From Enterovibrio nigricans DSM 22720 (GTDB lineage Bacteria > Pseudomonadota > Gammaproteobacteria > Enterobacterales > Vibrionaceae), in contig NZ_FUXU01000018.1 in assembly GCF_900167155.1 (NCBI RefSeq), positions 1 to 35,879 on the forward strand: a DNA stretch of 35,879 nucleotides, read 5' to 3'. Numbering within the stretch: position 1 is the stretch's first letter; each line of letters starts with the position of its first letter. A program made the translations under genes and the position numbers. Positions 25,686-34,290 of the stretch are shown here, one piece after another. The notes under the pieces were generated by a model. The model ran no database searches and was not told the origin of the DNA. It saw nothing but the letters and a program-made list of their open reading frames with translations.

Positions 25686-25780
25686 CCGCAAACGGTTTCT
25701 AGCAAACGTTTTCGTTTTAATGATGATCTTCTCAATTTCTCACTTTTTTTGCTCTGATCTGTTCGCAAGTTGACCGAAAA

Positions 25781-25792
25781 GGACAAGTGTCC
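25781..25792. promoter_or_regulatory. Palindromic operator upstream of the nucleoside transporter (GGACAAGTGTCC)
   Basis: Exact reverse complement of the operator at 24936-24947, with extended symmetry (AAAA before, TTCTTTT after). It lies 92 bases before the transporter start. A candidate -10 CATACT at 25836-25841 would put its centre near -61, a class I position for Crp-type activators (inference). Confidence 0.65.
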
Positions 25793-25805
25793 TTCTTTTC
25801 AAATC

Positions 25806-25832
25806 CTGCCGACGTTAAAAAACGTTCGGCAG
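25806..25832 (+). repeat. Stem-loop in the leader of the nucleoside transporter
   Basis: CTGCCGACGTT (25806-25816) pairs with AACGTTCGGCAG (25821-25832), one bulged base, loop AAAA. No T-run follows. It may be the 3' stem of the regulator transcript or part of the transporter promoter or leader. Confidence 0.5.
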
Positions 25833-25883
25833 CGACATACTCGCTAGATTAACGCTTTTTGCCCACTAGAGATCACCCAGTTT

Positions 25884-27116
25884 ATGAGCATTATCATGAG
25901 CCTTATCGGCATGGCATCCCTGATTGCTATTGCTGTATTATTTTCCGACAACCGTAAGAAAATTAACGTTCGCACCGTTGGTGGCGCGCTTGCTATTCAA
26001 GTGGCGTTTGGTGTGTTTGTTATGTATGTTCCATTTGGTCAAGCAATGCTTCAAACCGTCGCGGATGGTGTAGGCAGCGTCATCAACTATGCAAATGATG
26101 GCTTGGCATTTACCTTTGGCGATTTAGCGAACTACAAAGTAGGCTTCGTTTTCGTTATTAACGTTCTCTGCGTTGTTATCTTCATCTCTGCGCTGATCTC
26201 CGTGCTTTACTATCTGAAAATCATGCAGAAAGTCATCGCGGTCATTGGTGGTGCATTGAAAAAAGTGTTGGGTACAAGCCACGCTGAATCAATGTCTGCA
26301 ACGGCAAATATCTTCGTTGGCCCTATTGAAGCGCCATCTTTGGTTCGTCCTTTTGTTCACACCATGACACGTTCAGAGCTGTTTGCTGTTATGGCGGGTG
26401 GTTTAGCGTCTGTGGCGGGCGGCACCATGATTGGTTACATCAATCTGGGTATCGATGTGAAATACATCCTGACTGCATGTTTCATGACAGCGCCTGCTGG
26501 TCTGCTGTTTGCAAAACTGCTTTGCCCAGAAGTTGATGAGCCAAGGAAAACCCTTGAAGCGACGGTGGAAGAAAACAGCGATGAACCTGAAACCTTGCTG
26601 GATGCAATTACTCAGGGTTCGATGATTGGTATGCAACAAGTCGCGTGCGTTACCGCACTGCTGATTTCGTTTGTTGCGCTAACCGCATTACTGAATGGCA
26701 TCGTCGGTGCGCTGGCGGGCTTGATTGGCTTTGAAGGCATCACTGTTCAGTTAATTCTGGGTTACTTGCTTTCGCCATTGGCGTTTCTGTTGGGTGTGCC
26801 ATGGGATGAAGCGGTCACTGCAGCGTCTTTGATTGGTCAGAAAATCGTAATCAACGAATTCGTGGCTTACGTAAGTTTCTTGGACGTTGCTGGTGAACTG
26901 TCAGAAAAATCACAAGCAATTATCATCTTTGCACTGTGCGGCTTCGCTAACATCGGTTCATTGGCCATGGTGATTGGTGGCTTGAGCGCAATGTCTCCGG
27001 GACGTCGTAAAGAATTCAACAAGATTGGTGTTCGTGCGCTGTTGGCGGCAATCCTGGCAAACCTGATGAGCGGTACGATTGCGGGTCTGCTGATTTCGCT
27101 GGGCAGTGTGTTGTAA
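25884..27116 (+). CDS. CNT-family concentrative nucleoside transporter
   Basis: The 410-residue membrane protein aligns with Vibrio cholerae vcCNT along its length, from MSLIGMASLIAIAVLFSDNRKKIN to LMSGTIAGLLISL. CNT proteins import nucleosides with Na+ or H+ through re-entrant hairpins HP1 and HP2. Ribose-binding residues are kept: Glu325 in NEFVAY, and Asn356 and Ser359 in CGFANIGS (equivalents of vcCNT Glu332, Asn368 and Ser371). In HP1, however, the base-binding motif GQTEAP of vcCNT reads GPIEAP (146-151), replacing the Gln and Thr that contact uracil by Pro and Ile while the Glu remains. Selectivity may therefore differ, fitting a neighbour that acts on purine nucleosides. The region between helices 2 and 3 is also shorter than in vcCNT. 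The gene is single and ends at 27146-27167. Confidence 0.9.
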   Translation: MSIIMSLIGMASLIAIAVLFSDNRKKINVRTVGGALAIQVAFGVFVMYVPFGQAMLQTVADGVGSVINYANDGLAFTFGDLANYKVGFVFVINVLCVVIFISALISVLYYLKIMQKVIAVIGGALKKVLGTSHAESMSATANIFVGPIEAPSLVRPFVHTMTRSELFAVMAGGLASVAGGTMIGYINLGIDVKYILTACFMTAPAGLLFAKLLCPEVDEPRKTLEATVEENSDEPETLLDAITQGSMIGMQQVACVTALLISFVALTALLNGIVGALAGLIGFEGITVQLILGYLLSPLAFLLGVPWDEAVTAASLIGQKIVINEFVAYVSFLDVAGELSEKSQAIIIFALCGFANIGSLAMVIGGLSAMSPGRRKEFNKIGVRALLAAILANLMSGTIAGLLISLGSVL

Positions 27117-27145
27117 AACGCAAAACTCTAAAATGACATCCTACT

Positions 27146-27167
27146 AGCGGGCGTAATGCCCGCTTTT
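27146..27167 (+). terminator. Terminator after the nucleoside transporter
   Basis: AGCGGGC (27146-27152), loop GTAAT, GCCCGCT (27158-27164), then TTT. Confidence 0.85.
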
Positions 27168-27235
27168 CGTATCTATTCCTTTGGCAATTTGTGTCTGACC
27201 GCTTGCTCAATTCTGCCATTGAGTCTGGATTAAAA

Positions 27236-27251
27236 CTGGATATCTATCCAG
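27236..27251. promoter_or_regulatory. LexA (SOS) box upstream of ruvA
   Basis: CTGGATATCTATCCAG fits the LexA rule CTG-N10-CAG, is a palindrome apart from the centre (with flanking AA/TT), and to my recollection has the same core as the E. coli ruvAB SOS box. It stands 50 bases before the ruvA start, so ruvAB should be DNA-damage inducible. Confidence 0.9.
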
Positions 27252-27300
27252 TTGTTTATTATCCTAACGGCAATTGTAACCAGAATACCGAGTCTCTATT

Positions 27301-27930
27301 GTGATTGGCCGATTACGCGGAATTTTGCTTGAAAAGCAACCACCTGAAATTCTTCTCGAAGTAAACGGCGTTGGCTACGAAGTGAGTATGCCAATGAGCT
27401 GTTTTTACGAACTGCCAGAAGTGGGTGAAGAAGCCATTGTTTATACCCACTTTGTTGTGCGTGAAGATGCTCAATTACTTTATGGTTTTAACACGACAGT
27501 TGAGCGGGCTTTGTTCCGAGAAGTCATTAAGGCGAACGGTGTGGGTCCGAAACTGGGCCTTGCAATTTTGTCGGGCATGACGGCAACCCAATTCGTTGAC
27601 AGTGTTGAGCGCGAAGATGTCTCGACGCTGGTGAAAATCCCGGGCGTGGGTAAGAAGACAGCGGAACGACTGGTTATTGAAATGCGTGACCGCCTCAAAA
27701 ACTGGCATGCCTTCGATCTGTTTACCCCACATGCCGACGCAGCTGCGCGTCGCGCTTCAAATACTGACACGGTGGTTGCGGCGTCGACAGCACCAAAAGA
27801 CGAAGCAATCAGTGCACTTATTGCCTTGGGTTATAAAGCAGCGCAAGCTGAGAAAGTAGTTAAGCAAGTAGCACAGGACGGCATGAAGAGTGAAGCCATT
27901 ATCCGTGATGCACTGCGTTCGATGGTGTAA
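27301..27930 (+). CDS. ruvA: Holliday junction DNA helicase subunit RuvA
   Basis: The 209-residue protein binds the four-way junction as a tetramer and loads RuvB. It has the N-terminal OB fold with [28 protein letters not shown], the helix-hairpin-helix domain II ([16 protein letters not shown] and [22 protein letters not shown]), a variable linker, and domain III ([24 protein letters not shown]...IRDAL) that contacts RuvB. It starts with GTG at 27301 without a strong ribosome site. It lies 13 bases before ruvB in an SOS-controlled operon. Confidence 0.97.
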   Translation: MIGRLRGILLEKQPPEILLEVNGVGYEVSMPMSCFYELPEVGEEAIVYTHFVVREDAQLLYGFNTTVERALFREVIKANGVGPKLGLAILSGMTATQFVDSVEREDVSTLVKIPGVGKKTAERLVIEMRDRLKNWHAFDLFTPHADAAARRASNTDTVVAASTAPKDEAISALIALGYKAAQAEKVVKQVAQDGMKSEAIIRDALRSMV

Positions 27931-27943
27931 TGGAGCAATATAA

Positions 27944-28951
27944 ATGATTGAAGCCGACCGACTGATGGGCACCGTGCCACCGAGCCGTGAAGATGACGTC
28001 ATTGACCGTGCAATTCGACCGAAGATGTTGGCTGACTACCAAGGTCAGGATCATGTTCGCAGTCAAATGGAGATCTTCATTCACGCCGCACGTAATCGCC
28101 AAGAAGCACTGGATCACCTGTTAATATTTGGCCCACCGGGTCTGGGTAAAACGACACTTGCTCATATTGTGGCGAACGAGATGGACGTCAATATTCGTTC
28201 TACGTCTGGACCAGTGCTAGAAAAGGCAGGTGACTTGGCGGCGCTATTGACCAATTTGGAGCCGCATGATGTCCTCTTTATTGACGAAATTCACCGTTTG
28301 AGTCCTGTCGTTGAAGAAATTCTGTATCCAGCGATGGAAGATTACCAGCTCGATATTATGATTGGTGAAGGTCCAGCGGCGCGCTCGATTAAAATCGATT
28401 TGCCTCCGTTTACATTGATTGGAGCAACGACGCGCGCAGGTTCTTTGACATCGCCGCTTCGAGATCGCTTTGGCATCACTCAGCGTCTTGAGTATTACAA
28501 TATCGCGGACCTCAAAGGAATTGTTCAGCGTTCAGCAAACTGTCTGAATTTGGACATGGTCGAGGAGGGCGCATATGAAATTGCTCGCCGTGCACGTGGT
28601 ACGCCACGCATTGCCAACCGTCTTCTTCGCCGTGTGCGTGACTATGCGGAAGTAAAAGCGGATGGTCATATTAATGCGGATATAGCATCAAAGGCTTTGG
28701 ATATGCTGGATGTTGATAATCTAGGCTTTGACTATATGGACCGGAAACTTCTTACTGCCATTATCGAGAAGTTTGATGGGGGACCGGTAGGCCTAGATAA
28801 CCTTGCGGCAGCCATTGGAGAGGCTAAGGACACGATTGAAGATGTCATTGAACCTTTCCTTATTCAACAAGGTTATCTTCAGCGAACACCTCGCGGACGT
28901 ATTGCTAGCCAGCGTGCCTACCTGCACTTTGGATTTGATCTCTCAGAGTAA
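27944..28951 (+). CDS. ruvB: Holliday junction branch-migration ATPase RuvB
   Basis: The 335-residue AAA+ motor (E. coli 336) forms hexamers that drive branch migration with RuvA. Walker A is GPPGLGKT (63-70), Walker [10 protein letters not shown] (111-119), sensor 1 is in [19 protein letters not shown] with the arginine finger, and the C-terminal winged helix ends in [21 protein letters not shown] precedes the ATG at 27944. Confidence 0.98.
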   Translation: MIEADRLMGTVPPSREDDVIDRAIRPKMLADYQGQDHVRSQMEIFIHAARNRQEALDHLLIFGPPGLGKTTLAHIVANEMDVNIRSTSGPVLEKAGDLAALLTNLEPHDVLFIDEIHRLSPVVEEILYPAMEDYQLDIMIGEGPAARSIKIDLPPFTLIGATTRAGSLTSPLRDRFGITQRLEYYNIADLKGIVQRSANCLNLDMVEEGAYEIARRARGTPRIANRLLRRVRDYAEVKADGHINADIASKALDMLDVDNLGFDYMDRKLLTAIIEKFDGGPVGLDNLAAAIGEAKDTIEDVIEPFLIQQGYLQRTPRGRIASQRAYLHFGFDLSE

Positions 28952-28973
28952 TCACTATACTTCATGAAGTAAG

Positions 28974-29000
28974 AGGCCAGCATGATCGTTGGCCTTTTTT
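28974..29000 (+). terminator. Terminator after ruvB
   Basis: AGGCCA (28974-28979) and TGGCCT (28990-28995) with a 10-base loop, followed by a T-run to 29000. Confidence 0.85.
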
Positions 29001-29150
29001 ACACCTGCAGTGTTGTAATTGTGTTATTCGCATTAATTTTATACGTAACCTGCTTAGGGTTTTCTATTCTTCGCCGGACTGTATTTAATGACTAAAAAGA
29101 TGACGATGCTCAATAACACAATAAATAAGGGTTAGCGCAAACTGATTAAA

Positions 29151-29164
29151 TTGACAGCAATCAA
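29151..29164. promoter_or_regulatory. FNR-type site upstream of cydA
   Basis: TTGACAGCAATCAA matches the FNR consensus TTGAT-N4-ATCAA at 9 of 10 positions. FNR controls cytochrome bd genes in response to oxygen in enterics; its effect at this position, 253 bases before the cydA start, is inferred. Confidence 0.6.
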
Positions 29165-29198
29165 TGCTTCAAAGGCCCAAATGCTTTGAAGACCATTG
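29162..29198 (+). repeat. Stem-loop overlapping the FNR-type site
   Basis: CAATG-CTTCAAAG (29162-29174) pairs with CTTTGAAG-(AC)-CATTG (29184-29198): 13 base pairs with a two-base bulge and a nine-base loop. No T-run follows, so not a canonical terminator. Confidence 0.5.
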
Positions 29199-29367
29199 CC
29201 AGAATGTTTAATATTAGTTGTCACTATATTAGGGGGTGCTTAACAGAATCCTAACGAGTGAAGTACATAAGTGCAACATAATAATGGAGGGCTGTTCACA
29301 CAGCTCCCGTAAGTAAGCTCGGTAAAGCGCGGCTTGCAAGCCTCGCATGTGTTTAAGCATTTACTTA

Positions 29368-29403
29368 ACAACATGAAAATGTTGTGCGTCAGTCAGCCTG
29401 ACG
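29368..29403 (+). promoter_or_regulatory. Two adjacent hairpins before the cydA ribosome site
   Basis: ACAACAT-GAAA-ATGTTGT (29368-29385) has a 7-bp stem capped by a GNRA tetraloop. CGTCAG-TCAGC-CTGACG (29387-29403) follows one base later. The Shine-Dalgarno GAAGGAG begins at 29406, so the mRNA leader is structured right up to the ribosome site and may affect translation or stability. Confidence 0.5.
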
Positions 29404-29417
29404 ATGAAGGAGTTACC

Positions 29418-31004
29418 ATGTTAACTGATATTGTGGATCTATCGCGGTTCCAATTTGCTCTCACCGCGATGTATCACTTTCTATTTGTCCCATTGACTCT
29501 GGGTATGGCCTTTTTATTGGCTATCATGGAGTCGCTGTATATAATGACTGATAAGCAAATCTACAAGGACATGACTAAGTTCTGGGGTAAGCTATTCGGT
29601 ATTAACTTCGCACTAGGCGTTGCGACAGGCCTTACGATGGAGTTCCAGTTTGGTACAAACTGGGCATACTACTCTCACTACGTTGGCGATATTTTCGGGG
29701 CCCCACTGGCTATCGAAGCGCTAATGGCATTCTTCTTAGAATCAACCCTCGTGGGTATGTTCTTCTTCGGCTGGGATCGCCTATCCAAGCGTCAACACCT
29801 TACTGTTACTTGGTTAACAGCTATCGGTTCTAACTTTTCAGCGCTTTGGATTCTGGTCGCGAATGGTTGGATGCAAAACCCTGTAGGTGCAGAGTTCAAC
29901 TTCGAAAGCATGCGAATGGAAATGGTGAGCTTTGCTGAAGTTGTACTTAACCCAGTTGCTCAGGTGAAATTCGTTCACACTGTTGCAGCGGGCTACACAA
30001 CGGGCGCAATGTTCGTTTTGGGTATCAGTGCTTACTATTTGCTGAAAGGCCGTGATGTGGCGTTTGCGCGTCGTTCATTTGCGATTGCAGCGTCTTTCGG
30101 TATTGCAGGCATCCTGTCTACGATCGTTCTGGGTGACGAGTCTGGCTATGAGCTGGGTGACGTTCAGAAAGTAAAACTGGCTGCTATTGAAGCAGAGTGG
30201 CACACCGAGCCAGCACCAGCAGCATTTACGCTGTTCGGTTTCCCTAACCAAGAAACCATGGAAACTGATTACGCCATCAAGATCCCATACGTAATGGGTA
30301 TCATTGCGACGCGTTCATTCGACAAAGAAGTTACGGGCCTACGTGATCTGGTCGACGAGCACGAAGTGCGCATCCGTAACGGTATGATTGCTTACGGACT
30401 GCTTGAAAAACTGCGTGACGGTGATAAAACCCCTGAAAACTTGGCTGCGTTTGACGCAGTGAAGAAAGACTTGGGTTACGGTCTGCTGCTGAAAGAGCAC
30501 ACGCCAAACGTTGTTGATGCAACGGAAGCGCAAATCAAACAAGCCGCTAAAGATTCTATTCCACAGGTAGCACCGCTGTTCTGGAGCTTCCGCATCATGG
30601 TTGCGTGTGGCTTCGCAATGCTGTTCATCTTCGGCATGGCGTTCTACCAAACTTGTCGTCAGAAGATCGACGAGAAACCTTGGGTTCTAAAACTGGCTCT
30701 GTTGGCGATTCCACTGCCTTGGATTGCATCTGAAGCAGGTTGGTTTGTTGCCGAGTACGGTCGTCAGCCTTGGGCTGTGGGTGAAATTCTGCCAGTTCAT
30801 ATGGCAGCGTCAAATCTGCCACCGTACGAAATCATTACTTCATTGGTTGCCATCATTGCACTGTACACCGTGTTCCTGATCGCTGAAGTTTACCTGATGG
30901 TTAAGTTTGCTCGTAAAGGCCCAAGCAGCCTGAAGACTGGCCGTTACCACTTTGAACAGCAAAAGACTCCTGAATCGGATCTTGCGCGTCAGGTTGAAGC
31001 ATAA
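29418..31004 (+). CDS. cydA: Cytochrome bd ubiquinol oxidase subunit I
   Basis: The 528-residue protein (E. coli 522) carries the haems of the bd quinol oxidase, which reduces oxygen to water at low oxygen tension. It matches E. coli CydA nearly throughout: [27 protein letters not shown] with the haem His, [61 protein letters not shown] with the second His, the long quinol loop (about 250-390), and [33 protein letters not shown] precedes ATG 29418; the frame extends to 29334 only through leader DNA. First gene of cydABX-ybgE. Confidence 0.97.
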   Translation: MLTDIVDLSRFQFALTAMYHFLFVPLTLGMAFLLAIMESLYIMTDKQIYKDMTKFWGKLFGINFALGVATGLTMEFQFGTNWAYYSHYVGDIFGAPLAIEALMAFFLESTLVGMFFFGWDRLSKRQHLTVTWLTAIGSNFSALWILVANGWMQNPVGAEFNFESMRMEMVSFAEVVLNPVAQVKFVHTVAAGYTTGAMFVLGISAYYLLKGRDVAFARRSFAIAASFGIAGILSTIVLGDESGYELGDVQKVKLAAIEAEWHTEPAPAAFTLFGFPNQETMETDYAIKIPYVMGIIATRSFDKEVTGLRDLVDEHEVRIRNGMIAYGLLEKLRDGDKTPENLAAFDAVKKDLGYGLLLKEHTPNVVDATEAQIKQAAKDSIPQVAPLFWSFRIMVACGFAMLFIFGMAFYQTCRQKIDEKPWVLKLALLAIPLPWIASEAGWFVAEYGRQPWAVGEILPVHMAASNLPPYEIITSLVAIIALYTVFLIAEVYLMVKFARKGPSSLKTGRYHFEQQKTPESDLARQVEA

Positions 31005-31018
31005 GGAGAGCTTGAGCG

Positions 31019-32155
31019 ATGTTTGATTACGAAATCCTACGATTGATCTGGTGGTTGCTGATTGGTGTACTACTGATTGGCTTCGCCGTGACCGATGGTT
31101 TTGACATGGGTGTGGGTGCGTTGGTGCCTGTTATCGGTAAAACCGACAACGAGCGCCGTGTCATGATTAACTCAATCGCGCCACACTGGGATGGCAACCA
31201 AGTATGGTTGATCACCGCAGGCGGTGCGTTATTTGCTGCATGGCCTTTGGTTTATGCCGTGTCATTCTCGGGTTTCTACCTGGCGATGATTTTAACACTG
31301 GCTGCGCTGTGGTTCCGTCCTATTGGTTTCGACTACCGTTCAAAGATTGAAGACCCACGCTGGCGTAAAGCATGGGATGCTGCGATTTTCATTGGTGGTT
31401 TTGTTCCGCCAATTATCTTCGGTGTGGCATTCGGTAACTTGCTGCAAGGTGTTCCGTTTGAACTTAGCGAACTGCTGGTCCCAACGTACCGTGGAAACTT
31501 CTTCGGTCTGCTGAATCCATTTGCGATTCTGTGTGGTTTGGTGAGCTTGTTCATGATCGTGACGCAAGGTGCAACCTGGCTACAAATGAAAACCACAGGC
31601 GACCTGCACACACGTTCTCGTAACGTGGCGCAACTGACAGCAGTTCTAACCGCTGTGTGTTTTGCGATTGCAGGCTTCTGGGCACAAAGCATTGAAGGTT
31701 ATGTGATCACCAGTGAGATCATCACCAATGCGACGTCGAACCCGCTGACGAAAGAAGTCACCACGATGACAGGTGCGTTGTTCAACAACTACAACGAATA
31801 CCCACTATTGTGGATTGCACCGGCACTGGCTGTGATCATGCCACTGTTGGCAGCTGCATCGTCGCGTTTTGAGCGTTGTGGTTTTGCGTTCTTGTTCTCA
31901 AGCTTGGCGATTGCGGGTGTGATTTTGACAGCGGGCTTTGCGTTGTTCCCATTCGTTATGCCATCAAGCCTGTTCCCATCACAGAGTCTGACCATGTGGG
32001 ATGCAACGTCGAGTGAATTGACGCTGAACATCATGACTGTCGTTGCGTTTGTTATGGTTCCAATCATTCTGGGTTACACCACTTGGTGTTACTACAAAAT
32101 GTTTGGCCGCTTGGATGACAAGTTCATCGAAGAAAACAAGAACTCACTGTACTAA
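31019..32155 (+). CDS. cydB: Cytochrome bd ubiquinol oxidase subunit II
   Basis: The 378-residue membrane protein (E. coli 379) is the second large subunit of the bd oxidase and has the usual start MFDYEILRLIWWLLIGVLLIGFAVTDGFDMGVGALVPVIG and the conserved NSIAPHWDGNQVWLITAGGALFAAWPLVYA. Several transmembrane helices are evident. It begins 15 bases after cydA, with GGAG before the ATG. Confidence 0.97.
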   Translation: MFDYEILRLIWWLLIGVLLIGFAVTDGFDMGVGALVPVIGKTDNERRVMINSIAPHWDGNQVWLITAGGALFAAWPLVYAVSFSGFYLAMILTLAALWFRPIGFDYRSKIEDPRWRKAWDAAIFIGGFVPPIIFGVAFGNLLQGVPFELSELLVPTYRGNFFGLLNPFAILCGLVSLFMIVTQGATWLQMKTTGDLHTRSRNVAQLTAVLTAVCFAIAGFWAQSIEGYVITSEIITNATSNPLTKEVTTMTGALFNNYNEYPLLWIAPALAVIMPLLAAASSRFERCGFAFLFSSLAIAGVILTAGFALFPFVMPSSLFPSQSLTMWDATSSELTLNIMTVVAFVMVPIILGYTTWCYYKMFGRLDDKFIEENKNSLY

Positions 32156-32170
32156 GAGAAGGAGTAGACC

Positions 32171-32281
32171 ATGTGGTATTTCGCTTGGATTCTAGGTGTA
32201 TTGCTGGCGTGCTCGTTCGGTATTATCAATGCGCTTTGGTTAGAACACACTGAAGCCATGGATCACGACAGTGAAGAGTAA
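32171..32281 (+). CDS. cydX: Cytochrome bd small subunit CydX
   Basis: A 36-residue single-helix protein, MWYFAWILGVLLACSFGIINALWLEHTEAMDHDSEE, almost identical in its first half to E. coli CydX (37 residues). CydX stabilises the CydAB haem environment and is needed for full oxidase activity. It lies 15 bases after cydB with GAAGGAG upstream, and its last 11 bases overlap ybgE. Confidence 0.95.
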   Translation: MWYFAWILGVLLACSFGIINALWLEHTEAMDHDSEE

Positions 32282-32576
32282 GCTCATCGCTTTGTTAGAC
32301 GGTCTCCATGACCGTCTACACAAGCGCGTACTGATGTTGTTCTCTCTGGCTATTGCATTAGCGTGTGGCGGTCTCGTTATGTGGGATCCGCAAGCATTTG
32401 CTGCCAAGTTAGGGGGATTTACTGTTGCGAATGGATTGCCGTTGATTTGGGCGACCTGTACTGGGTTAATCCACGGTATGGCGTTCAAACCGCGTCGATG
32501 GTTTTGGCAACTTGTCTTTTTCCCACCCTTTGCGTGGGTCATCATGACAGTCATGTTGGTTCAGGCTTATACCTGA
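32271..32576 (+). CDS. ybgE: Cyd operon protein YbgE
   Basis: The 101-residue membrane protein with three hydrophobic helices matches E. coli YbgE (MWDPQAFAAKL, GLPLIWATCTGLIHGMAFKPRRWFWQ). Its function is unresolved, although it is regularly found in cyd operons. It starts at GTG 32271 inside the end of cydX (11-base overlap), which suggests translational coupling. The operon ends at the terminator just behind it. Confidence 0.92.
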   Translation: MKSKLIALLDGLHDRLHKRVLMLFSLAIALACGGLVMWDPQAFAAKLGGFTVANGLPLIWATCTGLIHGMAFKPRRWFWQLVFFPPFAWVIMTVMLVQAYT

Positions 32577-32599
32577 CAGAAACACATATCGGTACTTTA

Positions 32600-32633
32600 A
32601 ACAGCTCGGGTAACCCCCGAGCTGTTTTATTTT
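32600..32633 (+). terminator. Terminator of the cyd operon
   Basis: AACAGCTCGGG (32600-32610), loop TAACC, CCCGAGCTGTT (32616-32626), then TTATTTT: an 11-bp stem. Confidence 0.92.
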
Positions 32634-32737
32634 GCGCCATTCGTGACACGCTTCGTTGCTTCGAGGTTTCAATATGTTGAGCAAGTCAGTTATAGTATTC
32701 CGCTAAACCATATTACGGATTTCAGGTAATTATTCGG

Positions 32738-33151
32738 ATGAGTCATCTCCATCCTTTTTGTTGGCCAATACGCGTGTATTACGAAGACACGGATACAGGT
32801 GGTATTGTCTATCATGCGAACTATCTCAAATACTTCGAGCGTGCGCGCACCGAACTATTGCGTAGTATAGGTGTCAATCAACACGTGCTGTTTGAAGAGC
32901 ACACTGCATTCGTTGTCCGCCATATGGACATCGACTTTTTTAAAGGCGCTACGTTAGACGAATCGCTCACTGTTCAAACAACGGTGTCAGAATTACGTCG
33001 CGTGACCCTAACTTTCTGTCAGGATTTAGTTAATTCAAAGGGCGATGTGTTGTGCCGGGCCTTGGTTAAGGTAGCCTGTGTCGACTCTGAGAAAATGAAA
33101 CCTAAATCCATTCCTATATCGATTCAATCGGAGATTTTTAGTGAGCGCTGA
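32738..33151 (+). CDS. ybgC: Tol-Pal-associated acyl-CoA thioesterase YbgC
   Basis: The 137-residue hotdog-fold thioesterase hydrolyses acyl-CoA (and interacts with acyl carrier protein in E. coli). The active-site motif [26 protein letters not shown] (14-39) includes Asp19, the equivalent of E. coli YbgC Asp18. It is the first gene of the tol cluster and overlaps the tolQ start by 11 bases. Its part in Tol-Pal function is unclear and in E. coli it is dispensable. Confidence 0.95.
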   Translation: MSHLHPFCWPIRVYYEDTDTGGIVYHANYLKYFERARTELLRSIGVNQHVLFEEHTAFVVRHMDIDFFKGATLDESLTVQTTVSELRRVTLTFCQDLVNSKGDVLCRALVKVACVDSEKMKPKSIPISIQSEIFSER

Positions 33152-33827
33152 ACTTTCAATTCTTGATCTGTTTTTGCAGGCTAGTCTGCTGGTAAAAGCA
33201 GTGATGTTGGTTCTGCTTGGCATGTCAGTTGTGTCTTGGGCGATGATCATCAAACGTTCGCAAGTACTTTCACAAGCGTCAGCAAAAGCGGAACGCTTCG
33301 AAGACCGATTCTGGTCAGGAATGGACTTATCTCAACTTTATCAAGAAGTACAAGCTCGCAAAGATAGCCTGACAGGCAGCGAGCAGATTTTTTACTCTGG
33401 CTTTAAAGAGTTTGCACGTCTTCATCGCAGCAACGGCAAAGTGCCTGATGCAGTGATGGATGGCACATCGCGTGCAATGCGTGTGTCTTTGTCCAAAGAA
33501 GTTGAAGCGTTAGAAACGAATCTTCCTTTCCTTGCAACCGTGGGTTCAATTAGCCCGTATATCGGTCTGTTTGGTACCGTATGGGGCATCATGCACGCCT
33601 TTATCGCACTGGGTGCTGTGAAGCAGGCTACGTTGGCAATGGTTGCGCCTGGTATTGCAGAAGCACTGGTTGCTACAGCGATGGGGCTGTTTGCTGCGAT
33701 TCCTGCGGTAATGGCGTACAACCGTTTGACGTCTAAAGTCGGCAAGTTAGAAAACAACTATGTGAACTTTATGGAAGAGTTCTCAAGCATCTTGCACCGT
33801 CAGGCATTTGCCGCACCGAAGGAGTAA
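33141..33827 (+). CDS. tolQ: Tol-Pal proton-channel subunit TolQ
   Basis: The 228-residue inner-membrane protein (MotA/TolQ/ExbB family) has three membrane helices: about 14-34, and two in the second half ([22 protein letters not shown] and [22 protein letters not shown]). It forms the proton-driven motor with TolR, energising TolA to pull on Pal during division. It starts with GTG at 33141 inside the end of ybgC (11-base overlap) and ends four bases before tolR. Confidence 0.96.
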   Translation: MSAELSILDLFLQASLLVKAVMLVLLGMSVVSWAMIIKRSQVLSQASAKAERFEDRFWSGMDLSQLYQEVQARKDSLTGSEQIFYSGFKEFARLHRSNGKVPDAVMDGTSRAMRVSLSKEVEALETNLPFLATVGSISPYIGLFGTVWGIMHAFIALGAVKQATLAMVAPGIAEALVATAMGLFAAIPAVMAYNRLTSKVGKLENNYVNFMEEFSSILHRQAFAAPKE

Positions 33828-33830
33828 GCC

Positions 33831-34277
33831 ATGGCTTATCAACCTAAACGACGGAAAATGACGGCCGAGATTAACGTCGTTCCTTATATCGATGTGATGT
33901 TGGTGCTGCTTATCATTTTTATGGTGACAGCACCATTCGTTACTCAAGGAGTAGACGTTGACCTTCCTCAGACTTCGACAGCGAAAACAGCCACTGAATT
34001 AGCGAAAGAAGAAGACAGCGGCGCGTTTATTATCGTCGAAGTGGACCAGAATGGCGGCTTGGGTCTTAGCGTGAACAATGGTGACATGGTTCGCGGACTG
34101 ACATTACAAGATATGCTGATTCGAGTACGCGCTGAATTGGAAATCAATCCGAAATCACCTGTTTTAGTCGGTGGTGATGGGCGTGTGCCTTATTCCGAAA
34201 TCATTCTTACCCTGGATGCATTGAACCAGGCGGGAGTCTCTTCTGTGGGACTGATGACCGAACCGCTTGATTCATAG
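33831..34277 (+). CDS. tolR: Tol-Pal motor subunit TolR
   Basis: The 148-residue ExbD/TolR-family protein has one membrane helix (about 18-40, [20 protein letters not shown]) whose Asp21 is the equivalent of the proton-carrying Asp23 of E. coli TolR. A periplasmic domain follows (about 45-148). GGAG lies upstream of ATG 33831 within the tolQ stop region. Confidence 0.96.
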   Translation: MAYQPKRRKMTAEINVVPYIDVMLVLLIIFMVTAPFVTQGVDVDLPQTSTAKTATELAKEEDSGAFIIVEVDQNGGLGLSVNNGDMVRGLTLQDMLIRVRAELEINPKSPVLVGGDGRVPYSEIILTLDALNQAGVSSVGLMTEPLDS

Positions 34278-34290
34278 AATGAGAAAGTGA

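Larger units (their letters stand above)
29001..29417 (+). promoter_or_regulatory. Long upstream region of the cyd operon
   Basis: More than 400 bases without a gene before cydA. It contains an FNR-like box (29151-29164), an overlapping stem (29162-29198), a 12-bp palindrome GGCTTGCAAGCC (29331-29342), a 7-bp stem with a GAAA tetraloop (29368-29385) and a further 6-bp stem (29387-29403) that ends three bases before the cydA ribosome site. I found no convincing -35/-10 pair. The cyd promoter with oxygen-responsive control should lie here. Confidence 0.6.

Noticed and set aside
25686..25773. Hydrophobic C-terminal tail of the YeiL-type regulator
   Set aside because: It is the out-of-frame continuation after the one-base deletion; the normal family C-terminus ends at 25683-25685 in the other frame.
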